This document shows, piece after piece, positions 46,978 to 55,711 of a stretch of DNA of 64,000 nucleotides. Position numbers and translations under genes: made by a program. Every line of letters starts with the position of its first letter. Positions within the stretch are counted from its first letter, which is position 1. The DNA is from Clostridium tetanomorphum (GTDB lineage: Bacteria > Bacillota > Clostridia > Clostridiales > Clostridiaceae). The stretch spans positions 124,001 to 188,000 of the forward strand of contig NZ_JAGGKA010000004.1 in NCBI RefSeq assembly GCF_017873215.1, read 5' to 3'. Under the pieces are notes generated by a model. It ran no database searches, had not been told where the DNA came from, and worked only from the letters and a program-made list of their open reading frames with translations.

Positions 46978-48171
46978 ATGGTAAAGATTATGAATATAGG
47001 TAAAGAAGTTAAGGGAGAAATAGGCGTACTAAATTTATTCGGTGATGATAATATATTATTTTTAGAAGAAGATGAGCCTTATGAGCTACATTTTCACAGT
47101 GAGAATATAGGTATTGTTAAATTTAATTATAAAACCAAAAAAACAGATAGGTTTAAATTTGACAAACCTATTAACTTATTTTCATGTATTAATTCAACTG
47201 AAGTAATGTATTATTCAAATATCGATAAATTCAACTCTAAATATGGTGTTAACATATACAAAATGGATTGTAATAATTTAAAAAGTTGTTGCATTAGCCA
47301 ATTTAATACTGAATTTGAATCTGACAACGAAGCTCATTTTGATAACTTATCATTAAATAGCAGATTAATTGGTCTTAATGATAGATATGTTATGTTTTTA
47401 CTTCCACGCATTCAATTTGGTGAACCATTCTTCCATAAAGCCTTGTTAATTGATTCAGTTGAAAAGAGGGTTTATAAAATACCTGATTCAATTGGATGTA
47501 TAGATACTATTTTGAGAGACAATCAGGTATTTGCTTCCTCAAAAGGTGAATATATTATAGTTAAAACAGGAAGAATTGGAGATTTTGAAAAAAGACAAAT
47601 TTGGAAGCAACAGAAACAAAAAGACGAGTTTACGGAATATCATGATAGCTTAGAAGGCTTGGTTATATGTAAAGTAAGTGAATTTGCTGATAATGTAAAA
47701 CATGGCATACCAATAGACAAAGATAAGATTGTTCAGACCTGTGATTTGCATGAAGGGTTAAGAATTATTGGAAATTATGAAGATAAAATTATTTACTCAA
47801 TCCAATCATTTGGCAAGGGTACAACAGATATAAAGATTTATGATGTTGAATCTCATAGCATAAAAACCATTACAGTAGAAGGTTTTTATGATGATATAAA
47901 GTATTCAAATGGAAAGCTTTATGGGTTTATGAGAAACAATGAAGTTGCTGATATATATGACATTATTACCAAGGATAAACTATTCAGTTCCAAAGAATGG
48001 ATTGTTCATATTGATGAGGAAAAGTGTATTACATCTAATGAGGAATTTATAGACCATAAATTTAAGCGCATAGTAAAAATTTATAACCTTAATGATAAAA
48101 ATAAGATAGATAGGTACGAATTTAATTCCTGTTATTTTGATTATGAGAGAAATACATTGATAGTTCTTTAG
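46978..48171 (+). CDS. Hypothetical protein, probable beta-propeller-like
   Basis: A 397-residue soluble protein starting after GCGGGGGGAAC. It consists of repeated short strands with aromatic-hydrophobic alternation (YDDIKYSNGKLYGFM, GNYEDKIIYSI), as in WD/NHL-like propellers, without a catalytic motif I recognise. It stands at the left border of the toxin locus. Its last about 45 bases recur at 62468-62515, at the right border, which suggests a past duplication or recombination across the locus. Function unknown; an immunity or accessory role is possible. Confidence 0.7.
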   Translation: MVKIMNIGKEVKGEIGVLNLFGDDNILFLEEDEPYELHFHSENIGIVKFNYKTKKTDRFKFDKPINLFSCINSTEVMYYSNIDKFNSKYGVNIYKMDCNNLKSCCISQFNTEFESDNEAHFDNLSLNSRLIGLNDRYVMFLLPRIQFGEPFFHKALLIDSVEKRVYKIPDSIGCIDTILRDNQVFASSKGEYIIVKTGRIGDFEKRQIWKQQKQKDEFTEYHDSLEGLVICKVSEFADNVKHGIPIDKDKIVQTCDLHEGLRIIGNYEDKIIYSIQSFGKGTTDIKIYDVESHSIKTITVEGFYDDIKYSNGKLYGFMRNNEVADIYDIITKDKLFSSKEWIVHIDEEKCITSNEEFIDHKFKRIVKIYNLNDKNKIDRYEFNSCYFDYERNTLIVL

Positions 48172-48282
48172 TAGCAAATATAAGTTTCTAAGTTGTTGAC
48201 TTATCTAAGGTTGAGGATAAATGGTTTTGTGAATAAGCCAATATATTTTAATAAGAATTTGATATGTATAGGTATAAGAAAA

Positions 48283-48740
48283 TTATTTTTGATAGCCTAG
48301 AAAAACATCATCAGTATTTTCTAAAATGTTAGATTTTATTATTTTCGTGATTTTAAGCATTGAAGTTTTTACTTTAAGTACTTCTTTTAAAATATAGATA
48401 AGCATATAGATTATAAGTGCTGTATATATTTGAATTTTAATGCTATTCTTATTGTAATCTATACATTGCTTAATCCTTAGGTTTTGCCTTATCCATTTGA
48501 AAAATGTTTCTATCTTCCATCTAACTCGGTACAATAAAAATATATCTTCAGGTGTCATATCAAATATATTTGTTAAAACTCTAAATTCTTCTTCATTTTC
48601 ATCGATAACTGTGAAACACTTGGAATATTTAAAAGAATCATCTTTGTATTGGAATAACATCCAATATGAGGATACATTTGTTCTCTGGGAAAAATACATC
48701 AAACTTGACACTAATATACAAAATTATTAAAATAAAGGAA
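48283..48740 (-). pseudogene. IS4-family transposase remnant (C-terminal part)
   Basis: About 145 residues of a DDE transposase. IFLLYRVRWKIETFFKWIR carries the YxxRWxIE..FKW motif of the IS4 family, with the following KIQIYTALIIYMLIYILK helix. The N-terminal catalytic part is missing, and the upstream end stops at a TAA. About 100 bases of the 5' end of this remnant recur at 56231, as part of the 1.13-kb direct repeat. Not mobile as it stands. Confidence 0.75.
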
Positions 48741-49760
48741 TAATATTAATATTAATGTAAAAAATACATATATATTGTCAATTGTATTAATATTGACATG
48801 CAATAAAGCAAATGAGTATATAGGAGAATATGGATGGATTTTCAGTTAGACATTGGTGAATTAACTAATACAATAAATGAATATGAAAATTTCATAAAGA
48901 TACTATCAGAGCAAAAAGAAAATATTAATAAAGCAGTTAAAGAACTTACTGATTTAGGATGGTCAGGTGAAGCAAAAGATAAATTTTTAGAAAATCATAT
49001 TAAAAAGCAGGAATTCTATACAAAGCTAGAAGAAGATATAAAATATATGAAAAGTGCTTTAGAAAATGATGAAAAACCAAAAGCAGTTCAATTAAAAAAG
49101 CGTAGCGAGGATTTTGAAAACTGTATAAAAAGAAGTGGAGGAGCAGCCCTTACAAGTGATGATTCAGGAGTTATTTCACTTCAATATGGAGGACAATTTC
49201 CAATAAATAATAATGTTAATGAATGTACAAACGATTATTATAGAAGAATGAATTCTAAATTTGAAGAAATATTAAATTTAGCAAATAGCTTAAGTTTTAC
49301 ATCATTTTCTATTGAAGGAGATGTTGAAAATGCAGAGAATTCACTAAGAAATCAAACAATGAGTTTAACGGACTTTGATAATTCATTTAATGTATATTGT
49401 AGTGACGTAAGAGATATGGAAGACAATATATGTTCTGTATTTTCAAAAATATCAGGAATAACTGAAGGAATATCTAAATTTAGAGATGTTTCTATTATTT
49501 CAGAAAATGGACAAGTAGATAAAAATGAAGTAAGACAATTAATGTTAAAAAATCCAGGAGAATTAACAGCAGAAGAAAAGCAAATACTAGAATATGCAAA
49601 AATTGTTTTAGGAGAAGATGAATATAAGAAAATAAAAGAAACTGTATTTACATATGAAGAAGCAGGGAAATACATTAAATGCAATGTTTTAGGAATTGAT
49701 GTAGGATTTAAGACATATTTTGCAAATGAGATATCTAATTTGCCTAAGCAAATAGTTTAT
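48628..49760 (+). repeat. 1.13-kb direct repeat, left copy
   Basis: Matches 56231-57363 at a constant offset of 7603 bases with only a few differences. It includes the end of the IS4 remnant, the untranslated region and the first about 309 codons of the LXG gene. Confidence 0.92.
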
Positions 49761-50339
49761 AAAAAAGATGGATATACTTATATTTACGATTTAATACAAT
49801 GTCCTCCACCTACATTTTATGGGGTAGAACTTCCTAATGATGATATAGTAACAAAAGATGGTGGAGTGATTAGCAATAAATTATATGGTTATAAACTTGT
49901 TTATACTAATGAACCAGTGGTATTAACAGGGATTGTTTCTGTTTCATCTATAGAAGGGGTTACTGAAGTTGAATCAATTGTATCTAAAAATGCATTAGAG
50001 CATATTTTTCATGGAAATATTAATGGAAAAGGATTACCTTCTGGATATCACAAACCAAGTATTATGTCAAAAGCTACAATATCTAATATTAGTAGTTCAG
50101 ATAAATTTGGAGTTTATAAGGGGATGGTTGAAATGAATGGGAAAACAAAATTTTCAACATTTTTCCCTGATAGTTGGAACAGAGTAAATATTATAAATTC
50201 AATAAAAGAAGTTCATGAGGGGATACAATTTAATAAAGCAGGATGGTATACGGGGAAGACTAGTTCTGGAATGCCTATAAAAATGTGGTTGAATGAGAAA
50301 GGGCTAGTAGATACTGCATTCCCAGTTTATTCAAAATAA
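48834..50339 (+). CDS. LXG-type type VII effector with C-terminal EndoU nuclease
   Basis: A 501-residue polymorphic toxin. Residues 1-95 form a WXG100-like helical hairpin (LGWSGEAKDKF) for type VII secretion. Helical linker to about 215; pre-toxin region at about 220-375 shared with the cassettes downstream. Residues 385-500 match bacterial EndoU: HIFHGNINGKGLPSGYH, then WYTGKTSSGMPIKMW and the hallmark TAFPVY. EndoU toxins cut RNA, often tRNA, leaving 2',3'-cyclic phosphate. This is the only uninterrupted toxin gene of the locus. The immunity gene follows 19 bases later. Confidence 0.9.
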   Translation: MDFQLDIGELTNTINEYENFIKILSEQKENINKAVKELTDLGWSGEAKDKFLENHIKKQEFYTKLEEDIKYMKSALENDEKPKAVQLKKRSEDFENCIKRSGGAALTSDDSGVISLQYGGQFPINNNVNECTNDYYRRMNSKFEEILNLANSLSFTSFSIEGDVENAENSLRNQTMSLTDFDNSFNVYCSDVRDMEDNICSVFSKISGITEGISKFRDVSIISENGQVDKNEVRQLMLKNPGELTAEEKQILEYAKIVLGEDEYKKIKETVFTYEEAGKYIKCNVLGIDVGFKTYFANEISNLPKQIVYKKDGYTYIYDLIQCPPPTFYGVELPNDDIVTKDGGVISNKLYGYKLVYTNEPVVLTGIVSVSSIEGVTEVESIVSKNALEHIFHGNINGKGLPSGYHKPSIMSKATISNISSSDKFGVYKGMVEMNGKTKFSTFFPDSWNRVNIINSIKEVHEGIQFNKAGWYTGKTSSGMPIKMWLNEKGLVDTAFPVYSK

Positions 50340-50358
50340 ATAGAAAGGAGTAAAATAT

Positions 50359-50688
50359 ATGAAATATATGTTTTCAATTGAGAAAAGTAATTATGGATAT
50401 AATAGGATTATCCTTCCACAAGAAATTAAATTGATAGAGTATGTTTTCGAAGATATGGAGTCATTTGGAGAGCCAATCTTCAAAGAATTTATTGAGAGAG
50501 TAATTAATAGAGTTAGTAATAATGAGGAGGTATCAGGTAATATTTGCAGTCTTGAAATAAATAGAGATTTTACAAATATTATTGTTGATTTTGTACCAAG
50601 TGAAATGTCAAATAAATGTAAAATAGAAACTGATGAATTATTGTCATTAATGCAAGTGTGGATAATTATAAATAAATCACAGTTATAA
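50359..50688 (+). CDS. Probable EndoU immunity protein
   Basis: A 109-residue protein directly after the EndoU toxin with AAAGGAG as ribosome site. It is a small acidic soluble protein with no signal peptide (MFSIEKSNYGYNRIILP..). Position, size and cytoplasmic nature fit an immunity protein that blocks the EndoU domain in the producer; the sequence family is not one I can name. A perfect terminator hairpin 60 bases later ends the two-gene unit. Confidence 0.7.
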   Translation: MKYMFSIEKSNYGYNRIILPQEIKLIEYVFEDMESFGEPIFKEFIERVINRVSNNEEVSGNICSLEINRDFTNIIVDFVPSEMSNKCKIETDELLSLMQVWIIINKSQL

Positions 50689-50749
50689 TTAAATTGCATA
50701 ATTATTATTCTATAGTAAGCATACGAGGAAAGATAAAAGTAATGTTAGG

Positions 50750-50790
50750 ATGGTAGTAATGGTTAAAAATCGTTACTACCATTAATTTTT
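50750..50790 (+). terminator. Terminator closing the LXG-EndoU unit
   Basis: ATGGTAGTAA pairs with TTACTACCAT and runs into AATTTTT. It separates the expressed unit from the silent cassette that begins at about 50813. Confidence 0.85.
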
Positions 50791-50812
50791 ATGGTTATAG
50801 TTTTAACTCTAA

Positions 50813-51823
50813 TCTATTATTTCAGAAAATGGACAAGTAGATAAAAATGAAGTAAGACAATTAATGTTAAAAAATCCAGGAGAATTAACAGCAGAAGAAA
50901 ATCAAATACTAGAATATGCAAAAATTGTTTTAGGAGAAGATGAATATAAGAAAATAAAAGAAACTATATTTACATATGAAGATGCACGGAAATACATTAA
51001 ATGTAATGTTTTAGGAATTGATGTAGGATTTAAGACATATTTTCCAAATGAGATATCTAATTTGCCTAAGCAAATAGTTTATCTGATGACTACCCACTCT
51101 AATACTCCCATCTTTTTCAAAGTGGGAGTAAAGAGTGGCTATGTCCCTGGATAACGAGTTCTAAGGAGTAAAACTCCTAAGAACTCTGTTTATAAAAAAG
51201 AGGGATATACTTATATTTACAATTTAATAGAATGTCCTCCACCTACATTTAATGGAATAGAAATTCCTATTGATGATATAGTAATAAAAGATGATGAAGT
51301 GATTAGCAATAAATTATATGGTTATAAACTTGTTAATACTAATGAGCCAGTAGTATTAACAGGGACTGTTTCTGTTTCGCCTATAAAGTGGAAAGGCAAA
51401 GCTAAAATTATTAAAGGTAGAGGTAGTGCGACTAAGGGGGTAAGACAACCTGTTTCAGTAAATGCAAATGAAATCAGATTTAGCCAAAGTTCAGTTAATG
51501 GTGCAGATGAAATAATTAGTAGTATGAAAGCAAATGATTGGAAAGGTGACCCGATTGATGTTGTTAAAATGAGTGATGGTAAGCTAACTACAATAGATAA
51601 TACAAGGGTAGTTGCAGCAAGAGAGGCAGGAATAGATGCACAAGCAATTATTCATGATGCTAACGAACTTTTACCAGAAAATTTAATTGATAGATTTACA
51701 ACTAAAAAAGGTGTTCCTAAGACATGGGGAGAGGCGATTGAATTAAGAATTGGGAAGCAAAAAGCATAATTTAGGAATAGTAATCCACTTGGAGCAGATA
51801 CTATGGAAAGGATAGGTAAATAA
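50813..51823 (+). pseudogene. Orphan toxin cassette A: pre-toxin repeat plus ParB-like toxin domain
   Basis: Begins abruptly at bases homologous to codon 220 of the LXG gene and has no LXG domain or promoter. The frame is open from there, stopped once by TAA inside a 111-bp element (51083-51193), then continues in the same frame through the linker KGKAKIIKGRGS into a toxin domain with IRFSQSSVNG, DGKLTTIDNTRVVAAREAGI and PKTWGEAIELRIGK, a ParB/nuclease-like type found in Rhs and CDI toxins. A second TAA (51767) cuts off the last 17 codons. A reservoir or a relic. Confidence 0.75.
51083..51193 (+). mobile_element. 111-bp twin-hairpin element, copy 1
   Basis: Bounded by GTTTAT on both sides. 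Inside are hairpin one (CCACTCTAATACTCCCA with TGGGAGTAAAGAGTGG) and hairpin two (GAGTTCTAAGGAGT with ACTCCTAAGAACTC). The length is a multiple of three with one in-frame TAA. Twin hairpins and an AT-rich target resemble an IS200/IS605 right end or a PATE-like miniature element; that identity is inference. Confidence 0.7.
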
Positions 51824-51825
51824 TT

Positions 51826-52185
51826 ATGAACGTAGAAGTTTTAGAAGATAGACTAGGAATTGATGGGTTTCAATATCCAGATTCATTTATTAAAGCTATA
51901 GAATTAAATTTATTAGACTTTGATTTGTGGTATATAATGGATGAGGAAAGAGTGTTAAATAGGTTAAAAGGAATTACAGAAAGATATCCAAATAGAAAGC
52001 TAATACCTTTTGCTAGACGAGATGACAATGATGATATAGCATGCTTTGAAGTAGGCAAAGGTGAGAAAGTCCAAGTAATACATGATTTTGCATCAGAAGG
52101 TTATGAGCAAAGAAAAGAATACAATGATTTTTGGGCTTGGTTAGAAGATGCCATTAATGAAATGATTGAATTCAATAGAGAATAA
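51826..52185 (+). CDS. SMI1/KNR4 (SUKH) family immunity protein for cassette A
   Basis: A 119-residue protein with the SUKH pattern: YPNRKLIPFARRDDNDDIACF followed by VQVIHDFASEGYE and a Trp-rich C-terminal helix (DFWAWLEDAINEM). SUKH proteins are a major immunity superfamily in polymorphic toxin systems. It begins two bases after the original toxin stop at 51823, so toxin and immunity were once tightly coupled. AGGATAGGT precedes the ATG. Confidence 0.82.
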   Translation: MNVEVLEDRLGIDGFQYPDSFIKAIELNLLDFDLWYIMDEERVLNRLKGITERYPNRKLIPFARRDDNDDIACFEVGKGEKVQVIHDFASEGYEQRKEYNDFWAWLEDAINEMIEFNRE

Positions 52186-52193
52186 AAAAGGAG

Positions 52194-52745
52194 ATGAGTC
52201 TTATTAATTATTTACAATTAAGTAAGGAGATATCATACGCCCTAAGACATGCTCCTTGGGAGTATGAATTGGAACTAGATGAGAATGGATGGGTTAGTGT
52301 AGAACAATTATTGATTGTTTTAAAAGAAAATAGTAAATGGGAAAGTGTAACCATAGGAGATTTAGAGCATATAATCGAGAATTCTGATAAGAAGAGACAT
52401 GAGTTAGTTGATGGAAAAATTAGAGCTTTATATGGACATTCTGTACCGATGAGGATAGTAAAAGAAAGCTCAGAACCACCAGTAATACTATTTCATGGTA
52501 CTGCAAGACGTTTTTTAGAGTCAATAGAGAATAAAGGGTTATTACCAAAGGGCAGGCAATATGTTCACTTATCGAATGATACCGAAACTGCAATTCAAGT
52601 CGGTAAAAGACATGATGATAAGCCGATTATTCTTGAAATTGATGCTAAAAAGGCTTGGGCTGAAGGTGTTAAATTTTATTTAGGGAATGATAAAGTATGG
52701 TTAGCTGACAATGTACCAAGCAGATATATAAAAGTCACGTCATAA
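52194..52745 (+). CDS. kptA: RNA 2'-phosphotransferase KptA/Tpt1 family
   Basis: A 183-residue protein matching the whole family: LSKEISYALRHAPWEY with the catalytic Arg-His, DENGWVSVEQLL, RALYGHSVP, LFHGTARRF and VHLSNDTETAIQVGKRH. KptA moves a 2'-phosphate from RNA onto NAD+, giving ADP-ribose cyclic phosphate. It lies 8 bases after the SUKH gene, and its ATG abuts GGAG with hardly any spacing, so initiation may be weak or coupled. It ends one codon before cassette B. A role in RNA repair or as an accessory to nuclease toxins is possible. Confidence 0.88.
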   Translation: MSLINYLQLSKEISYALRHAPWEYELELDENGWVSVEQLLIVLKENSKWESVTIGDLEHIIENSDKKRHELVDGKIRALYGHSVPMRIVKESSEPPVILFHGTARRFLESIENKGLLPKGRQYVHLSNDTETAIQVGKRHDDKPIILEIDAKKAWAEGVKFYLGNDKVWLADNVPSRYIKVTS

Positions 52746-53687
52746 ATACTAGAATATACAAAAATTGTTTTAGAAGAAGATGAATATAAGAAAATAAAAG
52801 AAACTGTATTTACATATGAAGAAGCACGGAAATACATTAAATGTAATATTCTAGGAATTCATGTAGGACTTAAGACATATTTTGCAAATGAGATATCTAA
52901 TTTGCCTAAGCAAATAGTTTATCCGATGACTACCCACTCTAATACTCCCGTCTTTTTCAAAGTTGGAGTAAAGAGTGGCTATGTCCCTGGATAACGAGTT
53001 CTAAGGAGTAAAACTCCTAAGAACTCTGTTTATAAAAAAGAGGGATATACTTATATTTACAATTTAATAGAATGTCCTCCACCTACATTTAATGGAATAG
53101 AACTTCCTAATAATGATATAGTAACAAAAGATGGTGGAGTGATTAGCAATAAATTATATGGTTATAAACTTGTTTATACTAATGAACCAGTGGTATTAAC
53201 AGGGATTGTTTCCGCTTCGCCTATAAAGTGGAAAGGTAAAGCTAAAATTATTAAAGGTAGAGGTAGTGTGGCTAAGGGGGCGGCTGAAGCTGAAAAAACT
53301 TTTGTTGATATGATGGAGCCTGCAGAAGCTGCTAGATATGAATCATACTGGAAACAAGGTGCTGGTTCAATTCAAAAAGTAAAAGAGAATGGAGAATTTG
53401 TATATAAAGTAATGAACGGAAAAAATATCAATACAAGGCAACGCTTATATACTGTACCAGGAGAAAGAAGTATTAAAGATATAAAAATTAATGGTAAGAC
53501 TGGAGAAACGTATATAAGAGAAACTATATTTGATAAATATGGTAGAAGAATAGGTAATAATGACTATACTGACCATGGTAGACCTGATATTCCATCCCAT
53601 ACAAATCCCCATCATCATCCAAATCCTTATAACGAGCCAGCACAACATGGTGATGGTGTTCCAGGATTACATCCTGATACACCATAA
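52746..53687 (+). pseudogene. Orphan toxin cassette B: truncated pre-toxin plus HNH-like toxin domain
   Basis: Starts directly after the kptA stop with ILEYTKIVLEEDEYKK, homologous to the LXG pre-toxin, and lacks start codon and LXG domain. The 111-bp element (52923-53033) adds a single TAA; the frame then resumes through KGKAKIIKGRGS into a toxin domain with VYKVMNGKNINTRQRLY, YGRRIGNNDYTDHGRPD and a His-rich SHTNPHHHPN. The HxxxPHHH region suggests a metal-dependent nuclease of HNH type, not confirmed. The stretch from 53139 alone is open for 182 codons and could be translated from GTG. Confidence 0.72.
52923..53033 (+). mobile_element. 111-bp twin-hairpin element, copy 2
   Basis: Same position, borders and length as the copy at 51083, with a few base differences in the first hairpin (CTCCCGTC, AGTTGGAG). 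Confidence 0.7.
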
Positions 53688-53700
53688 GGGAGGTGATTAA

Positions 53701-54183
53701 ATGACAATAGCAAATTATATATATATAGCAGTTATAAGTGGTTATTATTCTAAATCAGACTGGCAAGGGTGGGCTGATAAACAAATATTAAACAATAATG
53801 ATGTTGAAGAATGGGTATATAAAATTTCATTAGCAAAAGACATAGATGAATTATGTACAGCAGTGTATGATAAAAAGATAGAAGAATGTTATTATGAGAA
53901 TAATGAATTTTCACAATATGATGCTGTGGTTGGATATTATTATATGTTATATATAGAAAAAAGAATAAGTCTATATGCTTTAATTGATAGGTTAAGTGAT
54001 GATGATGATATATCAGCAGAATCATCAATACATGAGCAGGAAAATTTCTATATTATTTTTGATAAAATAAATAAAGATAGCGAATTGATAAGCGACTCAT
54101 TATTTATTAAAAGTATGCATGATTTATTTGAACCATTTAGAAAAATTGCAGAGGAACAAAAACAACAACTAGAATTATATTAA
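53701..54183 (+). CDS. Probable immunity protein for cassette B
   Basis: A 160-residue acidic, mainly helical cytoplasmic protein, 13 bases after the toxin frame, with GGGAGGTG as ribosome site. Family not recognised. Position and size fit an immunity protein against the His-rich toxin domain of cassette B. The well-kept ribosome site and intact frame suggest that it is still used, possibly against rivals that carry the same toxin. Confidence 0.7.
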   Translation: MTIANYIYIAVISGYYSKSDWQGWADKQILNNNDVEEWVYKISLAKDIDELCTAVYDKKIEECYYENNEFSQYDAVVGYYYMLYIEKRISLYALIDRLSDDDDISAESSIHEQENFYIIFDKINKDSELISDSLFIKSMHDLFEPFRKIAEEQKQQLELY

Positions 54184-54881
54184 ACTAATAGTTAGTGACT
54201 AAACTGAATACAAAATTAATTAATAACCTACTGCATAACAATTTAAATTTATATAGTACAAATAATATCAATAATAGGTTAAAAATAATTAAATGCATAA
54301 TACTAATTCTGTAGTAAGTCCTCAGTGTATTGAGTGAAAAAATATACTTTAAAAACAACAAACAGCCATCAAAAAGAGGTTTTAATGCCAGTTACTATAG
54401 AAACATAGGGCATTCTGTAAAAGCTTCTTTTGATGTCTGATTCAAGCTAATAGGAAAACTCTAATGGATGCTAAAAGGTATCTGTTGGAGTTTTTCTTTT
54501 CAAGGTCTAAATTTGGATACAAGCAAGCTCGCTTACCTCTCGCAAAGGGGTCAGACCCTACCCGAAACATGTTGAAAATTAAATAATAATGTAATAGCTG
54601 AAGAAAAGGCAAGGATTAATTATAAAGGTAACAAGGATAAGTGAAAAATAAAAGCTTTAGGTGAGGAAATAATCATCTGAAGCTTTTAGCATTTTCAATA
54701 CAAATGTTTTGATGTATTTATTTGATATTATAGTGTGTAACATAATTAAATAATAGGGTATAATATTAATATAAAGAAAGTATGGAATAATAAAATATAA
54801 GAGTAATTGTAAAGTTCATTTTTATCATAAATGTAAAATTATCTCATTAAGCTATAAAAGAATAAGAAAGGTGGAATAGCA
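54184..54881. other. Intergenic region with hairpins and a GGGGTCAGACC palindrome
   Basis: No gene found in about 700 bases. It contains a terminator-like hairpin at 54452-54500 (GGAAAACTC with GAGTTTTTC), a CGCAAAGGGGTCAGACCC element at 54540-54557, and a hairpin AAAAGCTT..AAGCTTTT at 54649-54690. The string ATTCTGTAGTAAG near 54310 resembles ATTCTATAGTAAG after the first immunity gene (50708), a shared cassette edge. Confidence 0.6.
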
Positions 54882-55145
54882 TTGAAGTGGAGTGAAATAA
54901 GAGAAAAATACCCCAATCAATTTGTGCTATTAAAAGCTTTAAAAAGTCATGTTGACGGAGATAAAAAAATTGTAGATGATGTTGCTTTAGTTAAAATAAT
55001 TGAAAATTCCAAAGAAGCTAATGAATTACTTATTAGGAGTAAAGGAGATACCTTCGTATTTCACACATCTAAAGATAAGTTGTCTTTGACAATTGTGCAA
55101 AATCCCGTTTACAGAGGTATATATAATTATGAAAATAGTATATAA
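54882..55145 (+). CDS. Hypothetical protein paired with a retropepsin-like gene
   Basis: An 87-residue soluble protein starting at TTG after AAAGGTGG. It looks like a complete small domain (YPNQFVLLKALKSHV, IIENSKEANELLI). It overlaps the next gene by 17 bases, so both are translated together. I know similar two-gene pairs in clostridia only as unnamed proteins. The role may be as substrate, target factor or inhibitor of the protease. That is inference. Confidence 0.7.
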   Translation: MKWSEIREKYPNQFVLLKALKSHVDGDKKIVDDVALVKIIENSKEANELLIRSKGDTFVFHTSKDKLSLTIVQNPVYRGIYNYENSI

Positions 55146-55509
55146 GAATGGGCTCTTGTATGTTTCTTTAGAAATAATATACAGAGGTAAGAGAAAAATA
55201 GTTGATGATATTATTATAGATACAGGGGCATCACATACAATAATTTCTCCAGATGCAGTTATAGAATTAGGGGTTGAACCTGATGGGGAAGATGAATTCG
55301 TAACTATGTATGGAATTGGTGGAGAACAGTATGCATATAGAAAAATTATTGAAGGTATAAAACTATGTGAATATGAAGTAAAGGATATAAAAGTAGATTT
55401 TGGTTTAATAGATGATTATGGGAGAATTAATGGTTTATTAGGATTAGATATATTACTAAAATTAAATGTTAATATAAATTTAAAGAACTTAACTTTAAAT
55501 ATGGAGTAA
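55129..55509 (+). CDS. Retropepsin-like aspartic protease
   Basis: A 126-residue protein of clan AA. The catalytic motif IIDTGASHTIIS lies near residue 27 and the second family motif GLLGLDIL near 105, exactly as in retroviral-type aspartic proteases that act as dimers. ATG 55129 follows AGAGG and overlaps the upstream gene. No signal peptide, so it works in the cytoplasm. Natural substrates are unknown. Confidence 0.87.
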   Translation: MKIVYKNGLLYVSLEIIYRGKRKIVDDIIIDTGASHTIISPDAVIELGVEPDGEDEFVTMYGIGGEQYAYRKIIEGIKLCEYEVKDIKVDFGLIDDYGRINGLLGLDILLKLNVNINLKNLTLNME

Positions 55510-55516
55510 GTAAAAA

Positions 55517-55562
55517 ATAAAAGCTTTGGATGAGAAAATGTTCCATCCTAAGCTTTTTACAT
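55517..55562 (+). terminator. Rho-independent terminator
   Basis: AAAAGCTTTGGATG pairs with CATCCTAAGCTTTT. The same type of hairpin is at 54649-54690. Confidence 0.8.
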
Positions 55563-55711
55563 TTATTTTATTTAATGATTTTTATTGTAGACGTGTAAAG
55601 ATGACTATGTATAGTGATAATATTTTTAGAAAGTATTAAAGAAGCTTATAAATAATATTGAAAAAGTAATTCCAAAAGCCCAAGAAAATTTAAGTATTGA
55701 TGAAGTACAGA

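Noticed and set aside
48712-48833. TTGACA at about 48793 as promoter -35 of the LXG gene
   Set aside because: An 18-base spacer would place the -10 on the ribosome binding site; the true promoter is not clear.
49352-49684. Minus-strand open frames opposite the LXG genes
   Set aside because: They mirror the coding strand composition, have no ribosome sites and match nothing known.
50999-51200. Group I intron or IStron in the LXG pre-toxin genes
   Set aside because: At 111 bases the element is far too short for a self-splicing core; only end-like hairpins are present.
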